Source: CAZJYI01 sp964550025 (GTDB taxonomy: Bacteria > Verrucomicrobiota > Kiritimatiellia > UBA8416 > CAYOBW01). Taken from it: a DNA stretch of 6,182 bases. The stretch spans positions 1 to 6,182 of the forward strand of contig CAZJYI010000332.1 in NCBI GenBank assembly GCA_964550025.1. The letters run 5' to 3'. This document shows positions 1 to 5,350 of the stretch, piece after piece. Under the pieces are notes generated by a model that saw only the letters and a list, made by a program, of their open reading frames with translations, had not been told where the DNA came from and did not search any database. A program made the translations under genes and the position numbers. The first letter of the stretch is position 1; each line of letters starts with the position of its first letter.

Positions 1-1038
1 ATGTCGGCCAACCGCGAGATGATCCTGCTTTACTGGGACATCGGCCGCATGATCGCCGAACGTCAGAAGAGCGAAGGCTGGGGCGCGGCTGTGATCCCGC
101 GGCTCGCCGGCGACATCCGCAACGAACTGCCGGAGGTGAAGGGATTCTCAGAAAGGAACATCAAACGCATGCTGGCCTTCGCACGCGAGTATCCGAGCTT
201 GGGCGTAATTGTGCCACAGGCTGTGGCACAATTGCAGAGCCCTGCAGGGCAGGACGATAGGGAAGTGCCACAAGCTGTGGCCCAATTGCCCAAAGCCACC
301 GCCGAGGTCATCCTGCCGAAACTTGCGACGAGAATCCCCTGGGGCCACAACGTCGTCCTCATTGAGAAGGTCAAGGACCTCTCGGCACGCGCCTGGTACA
401 TGCAGCAGACTATCGAACAGGGCTGGAGTCGCAACGTGCTCACAGACATGATTCAGAGCAGAGCCCACGAGCGGCAGGGCGCCGCGGTGACGAACTTCGC
501 GGAGCGGCTCCCGCCGGAGCAATCGGACCTTGCGCAGCAGACACTGAAGGACCCCTACATCTTTGACTTTCTCACACTGGAGGAGCCGTTTCACGAGCGC
601 GAGTTGGAGACGAGCCTTGTTCGGCATCTCGAGAAGTTCCTGGTCGAGCTTGGGCAGGGATTCGCGTTCGTGGGACGACAGTTCCATCTCGATGTCGGAG
701 AAGACGATTTCTACGTCGATCTCCTATTCTACCACCTGCGTCTTCGCTGCTTCGTGGTGATCGACCTGAAAAGAGGTGCGTTCAAGCCGGAGTACGCCGG
801 CAAGATGAACTTCTACCTGGGCGTGGTGGACGACCGTATGCGACACGAACACGACGCCCCGTCGATCGGGTTGATCCTGTGCCAGGAGAAGAAGCGCATC
901 GTGGCTGAGTACGCTCTACGGGGCGTCCGCAAGGCCATTGGCGTGTCGGAGTATCAGCTCACACGTGCACTGCCAAGAGAGCTCAAGTCGAGCCTGCCAA
1001 GCGTGGAAGACATCGAGCGGGAGTTGTCGGCGCCATGA
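1..1038 (+). CDS. DUF1016/YhcG-type PDDEXK nuclease domain protein, 5' end probably missing
   Basis: This is a predicted nuclease of the YhcG (DUF1016) family, which has a helical N-terminal domain followed by a PD-(D/E)XK fold. The N-terminal domain covers about residues 1-155, with the family signatures YWDIG near residue 11, IPWGHN near 112 and TIEQGWSRNVL near 137. The nuclease domain covers about 180-330: Asp240 in YVDLLFY, the Asp255-Leu-Lys257 pair of the (D/E)xK motif, and PEYAGKMNFYL from 263. These residues look intact. Although base 1 begins an ATG, homologues usually have some 30 more residues before the N-R-E-M-I-L-L-Y-W helix, so this Met is probably internal and the gene cut by the window edge. 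The stop is TGA at 1036-1038. Between the YWDIG and IPWGHN regions the protein repeats VPQAVAQL (residues 71-78 and 89-96). Family members are often found near restriction-modification, toxin-antitoxin or mobile genes, but the substrate is not settled. The neighbours here do not help, because the next gene is convergent. Confidence 0.9.
   Translation: MSANREMILLYWDIGRMIAERQKSEGWGAAVIPRLAGDIRNELPEVKGFSERNIKRMLAFAREYPSLGVIVPQAVAQLQSPAGQDDREVPQAVAQLPKATAEVILPKLATRIPWGHNVVLIEKVKDLSARAWYMQQTIEQGWSRNVLTDMIQSRAHERQGAAVTNFAERLPPEQSDLAQQTLKDPYIFDFLTLEEPFHERELETSLVRHLEKFLVELGQGFAFVGRQFHLDVGEDDFYVDLLFYHLRLRCFVVIDLKRGAFKPEYAGKMNFYLGVVDDRMRHEHDAPSIGLILCQEKKRIVAEYALRGVRKAIGVSEYQLTRALPRELKSSLPSVEDIERELSAP
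207..289 (+). repeat. In-frame palindromic direct repeat inside the nuclease gene
   Basis: Two 25-bp copies, 211-235 and 265-289, match at 23 of 25 positions and lie exactly 54 bp (18 codons) apart, so the reading frame is kept and each encodes VPQAVAQL. The first copy sits in a perfect inverted repeat: 207-219 (aattgtgccacag) and 221-233 (ctgtggcacaatt), 13-bp arms around a single G at 220. The second copy keeps only a 6-bp core of this palindrome (gccaca/tgtggc). Between the copies, 239-250 (gccctgcagggc) is a further perfect 12-bp palindrome. This looks like duplication of a short palindromic unit within coding sequence. Whether it is a protein-level repeat or an inserted DNA element cannot be decided from one sequence. 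Confidence 0.8.
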
Positions 1039-1069
1039 TTCCGTGAGCGTGTTGTGCTATGCCGATCAT

Positions 1070-1089
1070 GAGGCATCGGCCGATGCCTC
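1070..1089 (+). terminator. Perfect 20-bp palindrome, possible weak terminator of the nuclease gene
   Basis: The sequence gaggcatcggccgatgcctc is fully self-complementary and begins 31 bases after the nuclease stop codon. It would fold into a GC-rich hairpin with a minimal loop. The plus-strand tail is only TTCCCC, not a good U-tract, so intrinsic termination would be weak. A transcription-stopping role is inferred from its place between convergent genes; a protein-binding palindrome is also possible. The rest of 1039-1314 shows no convincing ORF, promoter or RNA gene. Confidence 0.35.
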
Positions 1090-1314
1090 TTCCCCATGCT
1101 TCAATGCCACAACGGAAACGCAACATTGGCGACGGACGTCAGGCAGTGCAAGTCTCCCAAAGCCGTCGATTTCCACCCCCACGTGTGGTTTTCGACAATG
1201 TATATCGTTGAGCGTTCACTCGTATAGTCTGCTCCGACGGACCTGTGGGGCGGAAACGAATCAGGCCGCATCAAGGCGTTATAGGCGCGCGGAACGCTGG
1301 ATCTACCAGGAAAG

Positions 1315-2367
1315 CTAGAGGATTCCCGCCCGACACGCCGCTACCGTCTCGAAGATGCAGGCTACAGTTTCGTCAGGCATAGTGTGGTCCATGTTGATGC
1401 AGCATACACCGGTCAGAGCGGGATCGCCGGAGGCCTGGACGCGCTGTCGAATCTCCTCGCGCACATTTTCGAGCGGCATCGTGCAAAGGCTGACGGGGTC
1501 GAGACGGATGTTCAGGAACGTGTCCGGCAGATGGCGGCGCAACTCGGCTACGTCTCCGCCCCAACCGACGTCGAGAAAATCCAGGTGCGGGATCTTGGCG
1601 TAACTCTCGGCAAAACGGTGCGGGTCCTTTCCACAGTGATGAATGCCGAAGGGGCGCCGCTGCAGGCTCCACGCTGCATCGATCGGGAGAATGAACCGCT
1701 CATAGTCCTCGGCCGAGATCATCGTGTTCGAACACTCCGAATGCAACCACACGGGCTGATCGAAAAGGCGTACAACCCGGTTCACAGATACAGAGCTGGT
1801 CTTCGTCTCCGCCTGGACACCGCCGACAAAACGCGAGATCACTTCGGCCAGCTCCCGGAACCCCGTCTGTACGGACTCGGGGTCATCGAGCATATCCAGG
1901 AAGAGGTTCTGGCCGCGCAGATCCAGGGCGAGATTCAGAATGCCCGACCAATTGACGTCCCCGGTCAGGTAGCCGTGCGACGTCTTGAGCGCATCGCAGA
2001 GGGCGGAGAACCGCTTGAATGCGTCGCTACTGAATGCTTCGTCAGAGCCGATCTCAAGCGAATCGCGCTCCGCGGGAAGCACATCCGGCGCCGCGTTCTC
2101 GCTGTACTGAATCTCGCAGCCCAGCATCTCGGAAAGCAGGTAGCCGGCCGCGTTGTGTACGGCGCCGATCACGGGCAGGTTGTCATCGCGGTGTTCACCG
2201 AGCCCATATCGTCCGAAGCGGTCGTAGAGAACCGCTTCCATCTTTCGCTCACTCTCCACCCGTTTCTTCGGGTGATAGAAGAAGTCCTCGTCAAACGTAA
2301 TTCCGGTATGCGCGTGCCACCACGATGGGTGAAACACAACGTCAACCGGCAGCATTGTCTTACTCAT
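1315..2367 (-). CDS. Uroporphyrinogen decarboxylase-like protein (UroD/MtaA superfamily, zinc methyltransferase-like)
   Basis: This 350-residue cytoplasmic protein belongs to the UroD/MtaA/CmuA superfamily of TIM barrels, which includes true uroporphyrinogen decarboxylase and zinc-dependent methyltransferases that use methyl-corrinoid proteins. Family marks are the SAEDYERFILPIDAAW segment (about residues 218-233), the strand HLDFLDVGWGGDV (261-273) and the final DETVACIFETV helix. It has GIHHCGK at 242-248, which matches the His-x-Cys (H243, C245) zinc motif of MtaA/MtbA-type methyltransferases. Cys322-Cys323 lie where those enzymes have their third ligand cysteine. It lacks the arginine-rich N-terminal signature of haem-pathway UroD, so a haem role is unlikely. 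The methyl donor or acceptor is unknown. The ATG is supported by AAAAGGA 11 bases upstream (2379-2385); a second Met at codon 5 fits the spacing less well. There is no signal peptide. It lies downstream of the glycosidase on the same strand, separated by 139 bp and a palindromic element, so co-transcription is possible but unproven. Confidence 0.85.
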   Translation of the reverse strand: MSKTMLPVDVVFHPSWWHAHTGITFDEDFFYHPKKRVESERKMEAVLYDRFGRYGLGEHRDDNLPVIGAVHNAAGYLLSEMLGCEIQYSENAAPDVLPAERDSLEIGSDEAFSSDAFKRFSALCDALKTSHGYLTGDVNWSGILNLALDLRGQNLFLDMLDDPESVQTGFRELAEVISRFVGGVQAETKTSSVSVNRVVRLFDQPVWLHSECSNTMISAEDYERFILPIDAAWSLQRRPFGIHHCGKDPHRFAESYAKIPHLDFLDVGWGGDVAELRRHLPDTFLNIRLDPVSLCTMPLENVREEIRQRVQASGDPALTGVCCINMDHTMPDETVACIFETVAACRAGIL

Positions 2368-2372
2368 CAGCG

Positions 2373-2404
2373 GTCACATCCTTTTGCCGTTATTTCGGCG
2401 TGAC
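2373..2404 (-). promoter_or_regulatory. Ribosome binding site in a possible leader stem-loop of the UroD-like gene
   Basis: On the minus strand the leader reads GTCAC-GCCG-AAATAA-CGGC-AAAAGGAT-GTGAC. GTCAC (2400-2404) can pair with GTGAC (2373-2377), and GCCG (2396-2399) with CGGC (2386-2389). The Shine-Dalgarno-like AAAAGGA (2379-2385) is then left in an 8-base one-sided bulge, 11 bases before the ATG. The ribosome binding site is well supported. A regulatory role for the fold is only inference, since the nine base pairs are split by the bulge. Confidence 0.45.
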
Positions 2405-2416
2405 ATTCAGTCGACC

Positions 2417-2496
2417 TCTCTTTTGGACTAGGGAATCGCGACGGTCAACCCGTCGCGACCTCGCGTCGCTGGTCGCGAGTCGCTAGTCCAAAGAGA
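2417..2496. repeat. Structured palindromic element with two inner hairpins (REP/BIME- or MITE-like)
   Basis: An 80-bp element fills most of the gap between the glycosidase stop and the UroD-like gene. The outer arms are 2417-2431 (tctcttttggactag) and 2483-2496 (ctagtccaaagaga), complementary except for one extra T in the left arm, with an uninterrupted 10-bp core at 2422-2431/2483-2492. Inside are two hairpins. The first has arms tcgcgacgg (2436-2444) and ccgtcgcga (2450-2458) with a 5-base loop. The second has arms ctcgcg (2460-2465) and cgcgag (2474-2479). An alternative pairing joins tcgcgacc (2453-2460) with ggtcgcga (2471-2478). It would fold as a three-way junction. No U-run follows either arm, so it is not a standard intrinsic terminator, though it could stabilise the 3' end of the glycosidase mRNA. 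The paired CTAG-bounded hairpins resemble BIME-type repeats, but genome copy number is unknown. Confidence 0.7.
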
Positions 2497-2506
2497 CAAT
2501 CCCCCA

Positions 2507-5350
2507 TCACTCTGATCCCAGCTTCGCATCCACCGGCGCCACACCGAGGATCACGTAGCTCCCCTTGCCGTTCATTTCCAAGGTGTTCTTGCCGGCCCCG
2601 TAGCGGAAGGCGTGCAAGTGGACTTTCGGAAACCGGTAGTTTCCATTGCCGATATCCGCTACGTCCTCGAGCATTGGCTCAGGTCCGCCGGGGAGATGGA
2701 GAAATGCCCATGAGTCGTGATCAAAGCAACCGACCAACACCTTGACCGGTTCGGTGACCTCAAAATCAAACTTGGTGGTGGAGTGCTTGGCCTTCTCGTT
2801 CGAGAAGCGTATGCCTGTCAAGCCGACCAGGTGCGGGGCCACATCACGGATCGTATAGTCACGATCAGTGTAGACCCTCGCCCCGACCTCGACCTTGTAG
2901 GTTTCGACCCCCGGTGTCCGCACCTTGACCGCGGCCGCCGGCCAGGGCCTGATGCTGTCGCGCTTGCCTCGCCAGCCGTCCGTCCGAATCTTCGACTTGG
3001 GGGGGACGCTCTTTCGGCCCTTCAATCCGTAACGATTGCATTTCCCTTCCTGAGCCGGAAGCGGCGTGATGGATGGAGTCGGGGCGGTCTCGCCCGTGTA
3101 GAGCAAGATCTCTTCGCCCTTCTTGAGACCCAACGTGTAGACCCCGTCGCCCAAGTCTCGCAACGCAAACTCCCGTTTGCCCGAGCTGCGCACTGGACCC
3201 GGCAGGTTGGGTTTGATGCGGCAAGGTTCACCCGCGAGGCTCTTGACCCGCACCCACTGCGTCTGCCCGTCTTTGTGTTCGGCGGTGACAAGAAAGGCAC
3301 CCATCGTGCGCAGCTTGTGAAACACCGCACCCGGCCACGTCGACGGCACGGCCGGGAAGACGCGGACGGTCGCCTGGAACTCGCCGCTGTCCGGGAACTC
3401 GTCGTAGCACTGCAGCAGCAGCTCGTGGATGTTGTGGGCGGCGTAGACCGGGCTTTCGAAGCAGGGGTTGTTGCCTTCCTGATACATGCTGTTCGCGCAG
3501 AGGTTCGGCCATTTCATGAAGCGGTGCAGTTCGTGCAGCGCGCGGTCGCCATCGCCCAGCAGCGCCGCGATGGCGCTGAGCCCGTTGAAGGTGAAGGCGG
3601 CGGCGCCACTCTTGCGGTTGACCAGGTCGAAGTTGTTCATGGACCGCACCATCAACTCGCGCTCTTTCGGGCTCTTGCCGGTGACCAACTGCAGTGGGTG
3701 CATCATCTGCAGGTGGCACCAGTGCCGGTGGGGACGATTGAACGGCATGCCACGTCCGACCATGTAGCCCCGCTCATCAACGGGATAGTCGGTAAGGTTG
3801 GCGAGGATGTCCCGGTACTTCGCAAGCTCTTCACTCTCGACGTCCAATCGTGTTCCCGCCGCGATGATGGCATGACAGATCCAGCGCAGCATGGCCAGCT
3901 CGTAGTTGGCGTCGGGCGCATCTCCGTATTCGGGTGAGTGAGAGACCGGGGCATGGTACCTTCCGTCCCGCTTTTCCAGGCGGTGGATCTGGTAATTTGC
4001 TGCGCGCTTCATGATCGGGTAAATGGTATCCCGCAACATGCCATCGTCCATGGATCCGCGATAGATCAACCAGCACGCGTGCATGGCCCAGACCAGGTGA
4101 CCGCCGGTGTTCTGGAAACAACGGTCATCGACATCCTTGGGTTGATACAGGTCCATTCCGGTCGTCACCGCCAGGTACGCCGAGTCCTTTTGCCATTCGA
4201 CGGGCCGGACGTTCCTGATCAGGTTGTCCCGGTAATTGTTGAAGGGCCGGATCAGCGACCGGCCCAGTTCGACCCGGTTGGCCGTCGGCATCGGGTAGTA
4301 GCAGTACGGGATGTTGAAGTCCCAGTGCGAATCGGCCCACTTCGACGGTGTCTGCCAGATGCCGGCCGTGTCGATCATCACCCGGTCGCCTCGCGTAGCC
4401 GAACCCAGCTTGTACATCGTGGTCCAGTACATCGTCTCGACCTCGGTGTCCGGGACGCTGACGAAACCGGCCGGATAGTAGGCGTGCCACCAGTCGTAGT
4501 GCTTCTGTTTCCACGCATCGTAGGTGTTACCCTCAAGAGCGCAAACCTTGCTGACTGCCGCCACGGCCTCGGCAACGGGGTCGTTGGTTTCCTTCGGCCA
4601 GCGGTTGGCAACGCTCACCGCCAGACGCTGTCTACCCTCTCCGGTCTTGATCATCCTCCATGCCGTGAGATGGCGGGAGCCGCCCAGCATGTCCTGGATG
4701 CAGACGTTGACCTCATCCATCACCTTGATGACGGGGCCCGGATTAGGGTGAAACACTTCCGTGGGGTACTTCGATTTGTACTGCGCCCGTACGCGCGGGA
4801 AATCCGCTTCGGACTTCGCGTACCCGCGGCGGGTTGGCATCGAGGAGGCCGGCTTCCAGTTCAGGGTCACCGGTGCCGCACCGACAGCCGATTCCAGTTC
4901 CGTCACGATGACCATGTCCTCGGAGTGTGTGAACTGCCGGATCTTCAGTTCACCTCCGTGGGTTGCGATGGTGCCGCGCAGCTCCGCGTCATACAGGGAC
5001 TTCCTCAGGTCACAGCCAACCGGCCGAGCAGCCGGTTTCAGGTAGAAGGACCCGATCTGAAGTCGTCCCCGGGTGAAGCCGCTCGTCCCCTGCGTCATGG
5101 GCCGATGGGCTTGTACGTCGCCGCGGAAGACCTGCAGTCGCAGGGCATCGCCCTCTACCCAGGTCATCGAGCCGAGCATGCCATTGCCGGTCCAGGGCGC
5201 CTCGCGCCAGTTACCCGGCAATTTCGTCCAGAGCATGTCGTGACGGGCCAGGAACGTGGGCCAGTCGATGTTGAGATCGACTTTCACTCCCGTTTCTTCC
5301 CCAATGGCTACGGCGACTAGAAGCAGCGACACGGCCAGGACCTTCCTCAT
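2507..5350 (-). CDS. Exported GH95-like glycoside hydrolase with C-terminal accessory domain
   Basis: A 947-residue exported protein resembling glycoside hydrolase family 95, whose members are inverting alpha-L-fucosidases and alpha-L-galactosidases. Residues 1-17 (basic MRK, then a hydrophobic run to AIG) form a signal peptide. An N-terminal beta-sandwich spans about 30-260 and includes WREAPWTGNGMLGSM, matching the GH95 opening motif. The alpha/alpha barrel spans about 300-655 and a beta region 660-755 contains VFPAVPSTWPGAVFHKLRTMG, the GH95 LLPALP-like motif. The probable acid is Glu474 in SHSPEYG. By motif alignment, the Asn-x-Asn pair is Asp344-Phe-Asn346 and the base-assisting Asp of DGN is Glu632 (CFESPV), so activity or substrate may differ from fucosidases. 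Residues 775-945 form an extra beta-rich domain, making the protein longer than usual (about 750-850). The ATG overlaps the upstream stop (ATGA) and has AAGGAGG 10 bases before it, indicating translational coupling. It could also belong to a related, unnamed family. Confidence 0.82.
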   Translation of the reverse strand: MRKVLAVSLLLVAVAIGEETGVKVDLNIDWPTFLARHDMLWTKLPGNWREAPWTGNGMLGSMTWVEGDALRLQVFRGDVQAHRPMTQGTSGFTRGRLQIGSFYLKPAARPVGCDLRKSLYDAELRGTIATHGGELKIRQFTHSEDMVIVTELESAVGAAPVTLNWKPASSMPTRRGYAKSEADFPRVRAQYKSKYPTEVFHPNPGPVIKVMDEVNVCIQDMLGGSRHLTAWRMIKTGEGRQRLAVSVANRWPKETNDPVAEAVAAVSKVCALEGNTYDAWKQKHYDWWHAYYPAGFVSVPDTEVETMYWTTMYKLGSATRGDRVMIDTAGIWQTPSKWADSHWDFNIPYCYYPMPTANRVELGRSLIRPFNNYRDNLIRNVRPVEWQKDSAYLAVTTGMDLYQPKDVDDRCFQNTGGHLVWAMHACWLIYRGSMDDGMLRDTIYPIMKRAANYQIHRLEKRDGRYHAPVSHSPEYGDAPDANYELAMLRWICHAIIAAGTRLDVESEELAKYRDILANLTDYPVDERGYMVGRGMPFNRPHRHWCHLQMMHPLQLVTGKSPKERELMVRSMNNFDLVNRKSGAAAFTFNGLSAIAALLGDGDRALHELHRFMKWPNLCANSMYQEGNNPCFESPVYAAHNIHELLLQCYDEFPDSGEFQATVRVFPAVPSTWPGAVFHKLRTMGAFLVTAEHKDGQTQWVRVKSLAGEPCRIKPNLPGPVRSSGKREFALRDLGDGVYTLGLKKGEEILLYTGETAPTPSITPLPAQEGKCNRYGLKGRKSVPPKSKIRTDGWRGKRDSIRPWPAAAVKVRTPGVETYKVEVGARVYTDRDYTIRDVAPHLVGLTGIRFSNEKAKHSTTKFDFEVTEPVKVLVGCFDHDSWAFLHLPGGPEPMLEDVADIGNGNYRFPKVHLHAFRYGAGKNTLEMNGKGSYVILGVAPVDAKLGSE

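Noticed and set aside
207..289. CRISPR-like repeat
   Set aside because: There are only two copies, with a short in-frame spacer inside a conserved coding sequence and no cas genes.
938..1318. 126-codon plus-strand frame overlapping the nuclease 3' end and the intergenic region
   Set aside because: It overlaps conserved nuclease codons in another frame, is rich in Ser, Cys and Arg as frame-shifted shadows are, and crosses the palindrome at 1070-1089.
1384..2403. Long open frame (339 codons) on the plus strand opposite the UroD-like gene
   Set aside because: Its translation shows no recognisable motif, and it mirrors a gene with clear family signatures. Long antisense frames are common in GC-rich genes.
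2420..2448. Possible minus-strand promoter (TTGACC at 2448-2443) before the UroD-like gene
   Set aside because: Seventeen bases downstream the -10 position reads CAAAAG, not like TATAAT, and the -35-like word lies inside the loop and arm of the palindromic element.
2417..2496. Integron attC site or tRNA-like cloverleaf
   Set aside because: It has paired outer arms and inner hairpins, but no GTTRRRY/RYYYAAC core sites, no integrase, and no conserved tRNA T-loop or CCA-end features.
2717..5320. Two long plus-strand open frames (2717-3937 and 3938-5320) opposite the glycosidase
   Set aside because: They lie wholly antisense to a well-supported GH95-like gene, lack family motifs, and are explained by GC-rich codon use.
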